Shown piece after piece: positions 52,158 through 60,040 of a stretch of DNA of 64,000 nucleotides. This DNA is from Streptomyces sp. NRRL F-525 (GTDB taxonomy: Bacteria > Actinomycetota > Actinomycetes > Streptomycetales > Streptomycetaceae), in NCBI RefSeq assembly GCF_000716605.1, contig NZ_JNXE01000025.1, positions 1 through 64,000 of the forward strand, written 5' to 3'. The number at the start of each line of letters is the position of its first letter. Within the stretch, counting starts at the first letter, position 1. A program made the translations under genes and the position numbers. The notes under the pieces are model-generated. The model worked only from the letters and a program-made list of their open reading frames with translations. It was not told the origin of the DNA and searched no databases.

Positions 52158-52267
52158 GGGGGCTTCTCCCGTGGTGCTGAGCGGTGCGTTCCGGGGGTCC
52201 GGCTGTCGTCACCGACGCTATGGATCAGCACCCCTCGCGGCCGATCCCGCAGCCCGCCCGGTTCGGG

Positions 52268-52283
52268 GTACAGCAGGCTGTAC
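52268..52283. promoter_or_regulatory. palindromic operator, copy 1
   Basis: GTACAGCAGGCTGTAC: two 7-bp arms with a 2-base centre. An identical 16-mer lies at 54373-54388. This copy is in the divergent region between the ABC operon (start 52157) and the histidine kinase (start 52336), 53-68 bases upstream of the kinase. A dimeric NarL-type regulator such as the one encoded at 53694 could bind such a site. Identity over 16 bases at two promoters is the evidence. Confidence 0.7.
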
Positions 52284-52335
52284 TCCCCGCTTCCTCCGCC
52301 CACGGAGAACTCACGTACGGCATAAGGTCGTTCGC

Positions 52336-53619
52336 ATGACAGCGAGCACGAGCGAGGCGGGCGGTGCGCCGGCCGCCCAGCGCGAGAGCTTCAAGGACAT
52401 CGCGCTACGGACCCTGAGCGCCGCGGGCCGGGCCATCGCCGAGCTCGTCTCCGGGCTCAACACAGCTGTACTGGCTGCCCTGTTGCTGCTCTGGCTGACC
52501 CTCACCGCCGTGACGAGCGTGGCCGGGGTGGGGCTGCTGCTGGCCCCCGCGTCGCTGCGCGCCCTGCACGCCCTGGCCGGCCGCGAACGTGACCGGCTCG
52601 CCCGCCGGGGCTCCGAGGTCGTAGCCCCGCAGCCCCCGCCCACCCGGCTCCGGGCCGCCCTCGTGGACTCCACCACCCACCGCGAACTGCGGTGGCTGCT
52701 ACGGCACTCCACCCTCGGCCTGCCGCTCGGGCTGCTCGGCATCCTGCTGCCGATCATGGCCGTGCGGGACACCGCGTTCCCGCTGTACTGGACGTTCATG
52801 CCGGAGAACACGACGGCCACGTCGCTCGGCATCGGCAACGCGCACACCTGGCCGGACGCCCTCGCCGTGGCGCTGCTGGGCGTGGGCTGGATAGCGATCA
52901 TCCTGGGGCTGACACCCGGCATGGCCCGGCTGCAGTCGGGCCCGGGGCGACGACTCCTCGCGGCCGGTCCCGACGTCGATCTCTCCCTGCGCGTAGCCGA
53001 GTTGACCGCGACCCGAGCCGCCGCCCTCGACGCCCACGCGACCGAACTCCGCCGTATCGAGCGCTCGTTGCACGACGGCGCGCAGAACAGACTCGTCTCC
53101 GTGGCCGTGTTGCTCGGGGCGGCCCGCCGCATGGTGGCCCGTGACCCGGCGGGCGCCGACGAACTCCTCGAACGCGCCCAGTCCGCCGCCGAGACGGCGC
53201 TGGCCGAACTCCGCACGGTCGCGCGCGGCATCCTGCCGCCGGTGCTGGCCGACCGGGGGCTGGCGGGCGCGCTCTCCGGTCTCGCCGCGGACTGCGCGGT
53301 GCCGTGCCGGATCGACGTGGACGTACCCGCTCGCTGCGCGGCCTCCGTCGAGGCGACCGCCTACTTCGTCGTCGCCGAGGCCCTGACCAACATCGCCAAG
53401 CACAGCGGCGCGGCCCACGCCACGATCACGGCACGCGGCACCGGCGGGCGGCTCATCCTGCGGGTCGAGGACGACGGGCGAGGGGGCGCGGACGCAGAGG
53501 GCGGCTCGGGCCTGACCGGCATCCGCCGCCGTATCGCCGCGCACGACGGCGACCTCACCCTGACCAGCCCACCGGGCGGCCCGACGGTCCTCACCGTAGA
53601 TCTCCCGTGCGGTACGTGA
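52336..53619 (+). CDS. sensor histidine kinase, NarL/DesK type
   Basis: 427 residues. Helices at about 42-70 and 126-145, then 172-195; coiled linker; HisKA_3 with His246 in RSLHDGAQNRLVS; then ATPase domain with N-box EALTNIAKHSGA and G-box DDGRGG, GSGLTGIRRR. A typical Streptomyces small sensor with a membrane-buried sensing part, as in LiaS-like envelope stress kinases. ATG 52336; the frame remains open far upstream but antisense. Precedes its response regulator by 74 bases. Confidence 0.9.
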   Translation: MTASTSEAGGAPAAQRESFKDIALRTLSAAGRAIAELVSGLNTAVLAALLLLWLTLTAVTSVAGVGLLLAPASLRALHALAGRERDRLARRGSEVVAPQPPPTRLRAALVDSTTHRELRWLLRHSTLGLPLGLLGILLPIMAVRDTAFPLYWTFMPENTTATSLGIGNAHTWPDALAVALLGVGWIAIILGLTPGMARLQSGPGRRLLAAGPDVDLSLRVAELTATRAAALDAHATELRRIERSLHDGAQNRLVSVAVLLGAARRMVARDPAGADELLERAQSAAETALAELRTVARGILPPVLADRGLAGALSGLAADCAVPCRIDVDVPARCAASVEATAYFVVAEALTNIAKHSGAAHATITARGTGGRLILRVEDDGRGGADAEGGSGLTGIRRRIAAHDGDLTLTSPPGGPTVLTVDLPCGT

Positions 53620-53693
53620 GTTGGGGATCATGAAGCGCAACGGGATCCTGCAATGCGGAACTTGACTTGCCTGAGCTGTGGAGCGTGACTGAG

Positions 53694-54353
53694 ATGCGGA
53701 TCGTGATCGCCGAGGACGACCCGTTGCTGCGCGAGGGCCTCGCCCTGCTGCTGCGCGCCGAGGGCCTGGACGTGGTGGCCACCGCGGGCACCCCGGACGA
53801 GGCCCTCGACGCCATCGACGTACACAAACCCGACGTCGCCATCCTCGACGTACGGATGCCGCCGACCCACACCGACGAGGGCATCGTCGCCGCGGTCGAG
53901 GCCCGGCGCCGACGCCCCGACCTGGCCGTACTCGTGCTGTCGGCGTACGTGGAGCAGAGCTTCGCGACCGAGCTGCTCGGCGGCGGGGTGAGCGGGCTCG
54001 GCTATCTGCTCAAGGAACGGGTGGGCCGGGTCGAGGAGTTCCTCGACGCCCTGAACCGCGTTGCGGCCGGCGGCACCGCGATCGACCCCGAGGTCGTCGC
54101 CCAGCTCTTCACCCGCTCCCGCCAGGACACCCGCCTCGACCGGCTCAGCCCCCGCGAACGGGACGTACTCGCCCTGATGGCCGAGGGGTTGGGCAACTCC
54201 GCCATCGCCGAAAAACTCGTCGTCACCGACGGCGCCGTCCACAAACACATCCGCAGCATCTTCGCCAAGCTGGACCTGTCCCCGACGGACCAGGTGGACC
54301 GCCGGGTCGCGGCCGTCCTGCGCTACCTGGAGGATCTACGGCGGCTGGGCTGA
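53694..54353 (+). CDS. NarL/LuxR-type response regulator
   Basis: 219 residues. Receiver with Glu7-Asp8-Asp9, phosphoacceptor Asp52 in LDVRMPP, and conserved Lys in LLKERVG; LuxR helix-turn-helix at the C-terminus (RLSPRERDVLALMAEGLGNSAIAEKLVVTDGAVHKHIRSIFAKL). Partner of the kinase upstream. GTG 53685 is an alternative start. The two palindromes flanking this gene pair are the obvious candidate sites. Confidence 0.9.
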   Translation: MRIVIAEDDPLLREGLALLLRAEGLDVVATAGTPDEALDAIDVHKPDVAILDVRMPPTHTDEGIVAAVEARRRRPDLAVLVLSAYVEQSFATELLGGGVSGLGYLLKERVGRVEEFLDALNRVAAGGTAIDPEVVAQLFTRSRQDTRLDRLSPRERDVLALMAEGLGNSAIAEKLVVTDGAVHKHIRSIFAKLDLSPTDQVDRRVAAVLRYLEDLRRLG

Positions 54354-54372
54354 GGTTTTCCCCAGTCCCTCG

Positions 54373-54388
54373 GTACAGCAGGCTGTAC
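54373..54388. promoter_or_regulatory. palindromic operator, copy 2
   Basis: GTACAGCAGGCTGTAC, identical to the copy at 52268-52283. It lies 20 bases after the response regulator stop and about 107 bases upstream of the serine hydrolase start at 54496, in a promoter position. See copy 1. Confidence 0.7.
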
Positions 54389-54495
54389 GCCGGACCGGCC
54401 CGCGCACTGGATCGATCACCGCGGGCCGTCTCCCTAGGTTGGTGAACACACCGGAAGCCGGTGCGAGCGACCACCAACTCCCAGGGAGACAGCCC

Positions 54496-55665
54496 ATGTT
54501 GACGACCCGTCATCTCACAGCCGTAGCCGCACTGGCCGCACTCGGCCTCGGCCTCGCGACGCCCATGGCGAACGCCACGGAGTCCCGGCAGCGCACCACC
54601 CCGACCCTCCAGCAGAGCGTGGACGCGATCGAGAGGACGGGCACGGTCGCCGTCGTAGCCCAGTCGACGGGGCCGGACGGACGGCGTTACGCCACGACCG
54701 GAGTCTCCGACACCGCCACGGGCCGGGCGGCCCGCGTGACCGACAAGTTCCGGATCGCGAGCAGCACCAAGGCGTTCGTGTCGACGGTGATGCTCCAACT
54801 GGTCGGCGAGGGGCGGGTGTCGCTGGACGACACGGTCGAACACTGGCTGCCGGGCACGGTGTCGGGGAACAGGAACGACGGAAACGCCATCACCGTAAGG
54901 CAGTTGCTGAACCACACCAGCGGTCTCTTCAACTACACCGCCGACTTCCCGGCAATCAGCACGGTGGCGGGTTTCGAGGCCGACCGCTACACCACCTGGA
55001 CCCCGCAGCAGCTGGTCGGCATCGCGATGCGGCACGCCCCGGACTTCGCGCCGGGCACCCAGTGGGAGTACTCCAACACGAACTACATCCTCGCCGGGAT
55101 GATCATCCAGAAGGCCACCGGCCACACCTGGCAGCAGGAGGTCACCCGGCGCATCATCCGCCCGCTGGGCCTGCGCGACACCTCGGCCCCCGACACGTCG
55201 TCCCGTATCCCCGGCCAACACCTGCACGGTTACTCGGACTTCGGCGGATCCGGCCCGACCATCGACGTCACCGACCTCAACCCGACGGTGGCCGGTTCGG
55301 CCGGCGCGATGATCAGCACGACCAACGACCTGACCCGCTTCTTCTCATCCCTCCTCGGCGGCAAGCTCCTGCACCCGGCCCAACTCGCGGAGATGAAGAC
55401 GACGGTACGGGCGGCGTCCCTGGACTCCGTCTGGCCCGGCGCCCGCTACGGCCTGGGCCTCATGCAAATCCCCCTGACCTGCGGCGGCGTCTACTACAGC
55501 CACGCCGGCGACCTGATGGGCTACACCACGCGTGACGGCGTCAGCGCGGACGGCCGTCACACCGTGGTCCTGGAGGCGACGGGCGACGGCGCGTCCGACC
55601 TGTCCACGGAGATGGCGCAGAACGCGCTGATCGACAGCGAACTCTGCGCCGCGGGAAGGAAGTAG
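54496..55665 (+). CDS. secreted serine hydrolase (beta-lactamase class C / DD-peptidase type)
   Basis: 389 residues. Signal peptide (LTAVAALAALGLGLATPMANA). Catalytic Ser89-Ser-Thr-Lys92, YSN in WEYSNTNYI, and HAG in YYSHAGDLMGY. Similar in design to the enzyme at 37342 but without the PDQN linker. AGGGAG upstream of ATG 54496. The palindrome ahead of it predicts control by the adjacent two-component system, possibly as a cell-wall edit or antibiotic response. Confidence 0.85.
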   Translation: MLTTRHLTAVAALAALGLGLATPMANATESRQRTTPTLQQSVDAIERTGTVAVVAQSTGPDGRRYATTGVSDTATGRAARVTDKFRIASSTKAFVSTVMLQLVGEGRVSLDDTVEHWLPGTVSGNRNDGNAITVRQLLNHTSGLFNYTADFPAISTVAGFEADRYTTWTPQQLVGIAMRHAPDFAPGTQWEYSNTNYILAGMIIQKATGHTWQQEVTRRIIRPLGLRDTSAPDTSSRIPGQHLHGYSDFGGSGPTIDVTDLNPTVAGSAGAMISTTNDLTRFFSSLLGGKLLHPAQLAEMKTTVRAASLDSVWPGARYGLGLMQIPLTCGGVYYSHAGDLMGYTTRDGVSADGRHTVVLEATGDGASDLSTEMAQNALIDSELCAAGRK

Positions 55666-55720
55666 GGGAACCTCGGTCGGCGGCGTCCGAGGACGTCCGG
55701 GCGCCGCCCCCCCGCTTGCG

Positions 55721-56266
55721 CTACAACTGCCGGGGGTCCTGCCCAAGGATGACCGGGTCTTCGGTCCGCAGCCGAAACGCCGCGTACACGCCCAGGCTCT
55801 TGCGCGCGGCGACGTAGTACTCGTCGCGCTTCTCCTGGAATTCTCTGAACGCCCGCGTCCAGTCCTCCGCCGTACCGGAACGCATGTCACGTACGAACTG
55901 CTCCAGGACCCACGCATGGCGTTGCAGCGTCCTCGCTGCCGAGATGGTCTCGGCGTCCCCCATCAGGAGAACAGCCTCGAAGGCATACCCCCGCTCCAAC
56001 TCGGCGTCGGCCAGGCGCTCCAGACCGACGTCCTGAGCGAGCGGCTGAGGCAGATCGAAGAGCCCTTTGCCCGCTGCCAGGCGGCCGGCCACCGACGTGA
56101 ACTTCTTGATGGCGTCGGCGTATCGGAGGTAGGCGTCCAGGCGCCGCTCGTCCCACCTCGTCGAGAGCTGGCGACGCCATCGAGCCCGCTCCATCAACGC
56201 TCCCCCCACGTAGGAGGCAGCCGCGCCGACGAGCACTCCCACCAGAGTGAACAGCTCTCCCGACAT
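55721..56266 (-). CDS. membrane-anchored helical hypothetical protein
   Basis: 181 residues. One N-terminal helix (LFTLVGVLVGAAASYVGGAL) then a charged helical body (RWRRQLSTRWDERRLDAYLRYADAIKKF, FQEKRDEYYVAARKSLGVY). Common in streptomycetes; function unknown. Alone on its strand, with no evident operon. Confidence 0.65.
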   Translation of the reverse strand: MSGELFTLVGVLVGAAASYVGGALMERARWRRQLSTRWDERRLDAYLRYADAIKKFTSVAGRLAAGKGLFDLPQPLAQDVGLERLADAELERGYAFEAVLLMGDAETISAARTLQRHAWVLEQFVRDMRSGTAEDWTRAFREFQEKRDEYYVAARKSLGVYAAFRLRTEDPVILGQDPRQL

Positions 56267-56407
56267 GTCCCCCTACCGATCGGATAGACGCCAGAGGGAC
56301 AGTACCGACCCCGCAGCACCGCGAAAAGATCGACGTGGACCAGCCGTTGCCCAGCCACCAAGAAAAGGCACGAGCCGCTTGGCCCGGACAGACACCCCCT
56401 CCCCCGC

Positions 56408-56740
56408 TCAACTCCCCTCTGCCACCGGCTCGATGACGTCCTTGCGGGTCACCGCCAGGAGGCCGATACCCCCGTCGCCGGTCGGCTGGGAGAGGTAGTC
56501 GTCGATCGAGGCGCCGAGCGGGCGGGTGAGGACGTAGGCGATCCAGAAGCTCACCACCGCGCCCAGGCCCAGCGCGCGGTGGGCGATCGCGACCGCGCCG
56601 ATGGCCAGGGCGAAGAGGGTCGCGGCGAGCCAGTACACGCCCGCGCGGTAGGCGGCCGTACGGAACTGGACGACCAGGACGACCGCGAGCAGGGCGCTCA
56701 TCAGCAGCGACACCCCGGTCAGGCCCAGGCCCGCCTTCAT
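56408..56740 (-). pseudogene. internally deleted COG4705 membrane protein remnant
   Basis: 110 residues from ATG 56740 (129 from GTG 56797). The first half aligns with the middle of the 263-residue COG4705 protein at 58900 (GLTGVSLLMSALLAVVLVVQF against GLGGVALVVALAVQF, then VYWLAATLFALAIGA), and the second half jumps to its end (GAVVSFWIAYVLTRPLGASIDDYL against GAVLAFWSAYVITRPLGASVADWM). About a hundred residues between and the N-terminal helices are missing. It could still make a small membrane protein; a decayed copy is more likely. Confidence 0.65.
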
Positions 56741-56877
56741 GGGGCCCGACGGTGCCAGCGGGTACCTGAACGCATCCTGACTGCCGCGTGACGGCACCTT
56801 CGTCTACAGTTCAGTAGACCGTCTACATGGCTGTAGTCACCTTGGTCGCAGTCGCACCAGTCAGCCCGGGGAGGACC

Positions 56878-57540
56878 ATGCGCCCGACCATCCTGGTCGT
56901 CGAGGACGACCACACCCTGCGTGACGTGCTGATGCGCGGGCTGCGCGACGAGGACTTCGACACCGTGCCCGCGCCGGACGGGGCGACCGCCCTGCGGCTG
57001 GCCGGGGGCGACATCTCCGCCGCCGTACTCGACATCGGGCTGCCCGACGCCGACGGACGGGACGTGTGCCAGGCGATGCGGGCGAACGGCTTCCGCTCAC
57101 CCGTCGTCTTCCTGACCGCCCAACACCGGCTGCACGACCGGCTGTCCGGGTTCTCGGCGGGCGGCGACGACTACCTGACCAAGCCGTTCCACCTGGCCGA
57201 ACTCGCGGCCCGCCTGCGGGCAGCGCTGCAGCGCACCGCACCACCGCCCGCCGCCCCGGACGGAGACCTCGTCCTCGACGCGGTCCGCCACTCGGTCGGC
57301 GTCCGGGACACCCGGGTCGCACTGACCCCGACCGAGTTCCGGCTGCTGGCCGCGCTCATGGCGGCCTCCGGCGGAATCGTGGGCCGCCGCGACCTGATCC
57401 GCGCAGGCTGGCCCGAAGGCGCCCGCGTCCACGACAACACCCTCGACCAGTACCTGACCCGCCTCCGCCGCAAACTCCGCGAAGCAGGCAGCGACCGTAC
57501 GATCGGCACGGCCCGCGGAATCGGCCACCACCTTTCATGA
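56878..57540 (+). CDS. OmpR-family response regulator
   Basis: 220 residues. Receiver with Glu9-Asp10-Asp11, Asp52 in LDIGLPD, LTAQH, and Lys in YLTKPFHLAEL; winged-helix C-terminus (LTPTEFRLLAALMAASGGIVGRRDLIRAGWPEG, DQYLTRLRRKLREAG). Good ribosome site GGGGAGG before ATG 56878. Its stop overlaps the ATG of the decayed kinase (ATGA). Intact, but its cognate kinase is not, so it may be phosphorylated otherwise or be idle. Confidence 0.9.
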   Translation: MRPTILVVEDDHTLRDVLMRGLRDEDFDTVPAPDGATALRLAGGDISAAVLDIGLPDADGRDVCQAMRANGFRSPVVFLTAQHRLHDRLSGFSAGGDDYLTKPFHLAELAARLRAALQRTAPPPAAPDGDLVLDAVRHSVGVRDTRVALTPTEFRLLAALMAASGGIVGRRDLIRAGWPEGARVHDNTLDQYLTRLRRKLREAGSDRTIGTARGIGHHLS

Positions 57541-58845
57541 GCGGCGACCGCCACGAACCGCCGGATCAGCCACCACCTGCCCCGAGCACCGCACTCCAGG
57601 CCGCCCCCCACCCCCACCCCCACGAGCCCGCAGCCGCCGACGAACCGGGAGTGGGTCGTGGCGGTACGGCGCAGCCCGCCGCGCACCCGGCACCAACCCG
57701 TTCACCTCTGACAACACGCGAGGGGCCCCGAAGGCGGCGGGCCGGCCGTACCGCCACGACCCCGACCCCGCCGCACACCCTTCGCGGTCGCCACCACCGT
57801 CGACACCAGCGGCCCGACCGCCCGCGTCCTGGAGACCTCCCACGACGACCTCCTCGACGCCAACGTCTGGATCTACGCCGGACACCGACTGCTGGAGGGC
57901 CCGCCGGGCACCGGCCCCCTCAACCCGATCGCCGGCCGACTCGCCGCCCAGCGCGGACGGCACTGCGTCACCGCCGACCTCGACCGCCCCCTCCAGCTGT
58001 GCTCCCAGCCCGTACCCGGCGGCCGCAGCACCGCCACCGTGGTCACCACGCTGGACCTGACCCCCTACCGGAGTTCCGCCCACACCCTGCTCGTCGGCTC
58101 ACTCGCCCTGGACGCGGTCATGCTCGCCTGCGCCTACGCCCTGACCCGCCTCGCGGTCGGCCGCGCGCTGCGCCCCGTCCGCGCGATGACCGACCAGGCC
58201 GCCCAGTGGAGCGCCGTAGCCTCCGGCGAACGGTTCGGCAGCACCCGGCACCCGGCCGAACTCGCCGCGCTCGGGGCGTCGTTGGACTCCATACTGGACC
58301 GCATCCGCTCCCTCCTGCGCCACGAGCAACAGCTCACCGGAGAGCTCTCGCACGAACTCCGCACCCCGCTGAGCCGCATCATCGCCGAACTCGACTGGTG
58401 GCAGACGCGACCGCGCACCGCCGCCCAGACCCGCGCCACCCATCAGGTCATCGGGGACGCCGCCGAGTCCATGCGCACCATCTGCGACACCCTCCTGGCC
58501 GACGCCCGCGAACACACCCCGACCGCTCCGGGAATCGCCGAGGTCGTACCCACCCTGCGCCGACTAGCCGAACTCCTCGACGTACCAGCCCACTTGACGA
58601 TCACCGTCGAAGGACCCCACCTGACAACCGGGATCCCACCCGCCCGCCTCGAACGCATCGCCGGCCACCTCTTCGAACCCGGCCGCCGCGCGAACCCCGA
58701 CGACGGACACAGCGGCGCGGGCCTGGGCCTCCCGCTGGCCCGCCGACTGGCCCGGTCGGCGGGCGGCGAGGTGTCGTACGACGAAGGACACGCCCTCGGA
58801 GCCCGGTTCGTGATCACGCTCCCGCCGGGCGGCGTCACGCCGTAG
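57537..58845 (+). pseudogene. decayed sensor histidine kinase
   Basis: The ATG at 57537 opens a frame that reads Pro/Arg-rich sequence with no signal helix. The recognisable sensor domain (FAVATTVDTSGPTARVL ... DDLLDANVWIYAGHRLLEG) is in another frame, open only after a TGA at 57709, with no good start before an ATG/GTG near 58039. From there the second membrane helix, HAMP-like segment and HELRTPLSRII histidine box are sound. The ATPase domain lacks the N-box: after ITVEGPHLTTGIPPARL it passes directly to LFEPGRR and GAGLGLPLARRLARSAGG. Thus the first helix, the frame and the ATP-binding Asn have all been lost. A 268-residue product from 58039 could exist but should not autophosphorylate. 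Confidence 0.7.
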
Positions 58846-58899
58846 CGCCCCGAACTCCCTTGCTCCGTACGGCGGGAAAGCCAACAACGCACCACCCCG

Positions 58900-59691
58900 T
58901 CACACAGCGACATCCCGCCGAACGTCCTTACCCGACACCGCCAGATACCCCACGAACCCGAGAATCGCCACCGTCCAGGCCGCCGTAACCGGCCCGAGCC
59001 CCAACGCCAGCCCACCCCGCGCATGCCCGACAGCCATCCAGTCGGCGACGGACGCGCCGAGCGGCCGGGTGATGACATACGCCGACCAGAAGGCGAGCAC
59101 CGCGCCCATCCGTCCCGCGCGATGAGCGACAGCAGGCACGGCGATGGCGGCGCCGTAGACGACGGCGGAGCCGAGATACCCGAGACCGATCGTGGCCGTC
59201 AGGTCACCCGCCGCCGTGCCGAGGGCGAACGTGGCCAGAACGGCGGCCCAGTAGAAGCCCTCACGCCGACGGGTCGTAATGCTGTGAATGGACAACGTGC
59301 GCTCACTCGCGAACCACAGCGCGAACACGGCCGCCAGCACGATCACAAAGAACGGCGTCGACAGGGCATACGGCACCCCGAGCCCGACATGCAGCACGTC
59401 CGCCGCCATCGTGCCGAAGACGCTGACCATGACGATCGCCGTCCAGTAGATCCACGCGACGTACCGACGGGCCGCGAACTGGACCGCCAGCGCCACCACG
59501 AGGGCGACCCCGCCGAGCCCGACCGCGGGGATCGGGCCGAACAGATGGGCGAGGAAATCGGAGGCCGTCTCGCCCATGCCGGTGGTCAGCACCTTGATGA
59601 TCCAGAAGTAGACGGTCACCTCCGGCACCTTGCTCGCCGCGTACGGGATACGGCGCGGAGGCCGGGCGTGGGTGAGGTGATCTGTCGTCAT
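58900..59691 (-). CDS. COG4705 membrane protein
   Basis: 263 residues with about eight helices in two similar halves: VTVYFWIIKVLTTGMGETASDFLAHLFG and GFYWAAVLATFALGTAAGDLTA, each followed by hydrophobic spans, ending ITRPLGASVADWM and KDVRRDVAV. This is a complete COG4705 protein; the family is often next to OmpR-type two-component genes and is of unknown, probably transport, function. Start ATG 59691. A deleted paralogue lies 2.2 kb to the left. Confidence 0.8.
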   Translation of the reverse strand: MTTDHLTHARPPRRIPYAASKVPEVTVYFWIIKVLTTGMGETASDFLAHLFGPIPAVGLGGVALVVALAVQFAARRYVAWIYWTAIVMVSVFGTMAADVLHVGLGVPYALSTPFFVIVLAAVFALWFASERTLSIHSITTRRREGFYWAAVLATFALGTAAGDLTATIGLGYLGSAVVYGAAIAVPAVAHRAGRMGAVLAFWSAYVITRPLGASVADWMAVGHARGGLALGLGPVTAAWTVAILGFVGYLAVSGKDVRRDVAV

Positions 59692-60040
59692 GGCGGCACC
59701 CTGACACGGCGCCCGACCCCCGCCCCAGCCCTCTTTGCCAGAGCTTTTGCGCTTACGGTGCATGAGTTGCCCAAGACCCGCGCGGACCTGAAAGCAACCT
59801 GAACAGGACCGCCGAACCGCTGGTCAGAGCCGTGCGCGGGGTGCTATCGACGCGCGCCACCCACCCTTGCCATCCAAGTTAGGCAACCCTTACTATTACT
59901 CTTCGCACCATCCAGGGTCCGACCGTCCCCCGGTCCGCCCGCGGCGAGCGCTCCACCGACGCAGCCTGGCCGTCCTCCCCCAACGCCCCAAGGGCCCGGG
60001 AGGTACCCCCAGCCGCACCAGCCGCTCACAGGACGGGCCC
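59692..60040. other. 349-base leader region of the glutamate synthase gene
   Basis: No convincing gene. An AT-rich island TTAGGCAACCCTTACTATT lies at 59879-59897 in otherwise GC-rich DNA. It loosely resembles the DmdR/IdeR iron box (TTAGGTTAGGCTAACCTAA), which would suit an iron-sulfur enzyme, but the match is weak. AGGACGG lies upstream of the GTG start at 60041. Confidence 0.4.

Noticed and set aside
50872..52335. Upstream extension of the histidine kinase frame
   Set aside because: The extra 488 codons are antisense to the ABC ATPase and permease and read as low-complexity sequence. The kinase begins at ATG 52336.
52440..52470. A third palindrome copy inside the kinase gene
   Set aside because: Only CAGCTGTAC is present there; one half-site within coding DNA is not meaningful.
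57066..58988. 640-codon + strand frame
   Set aside because: A Pro/Arg-rich shadow of the response regulator and kinase. Its only relevant part is the ATG at 57537, treated under the kinase pseudogene.
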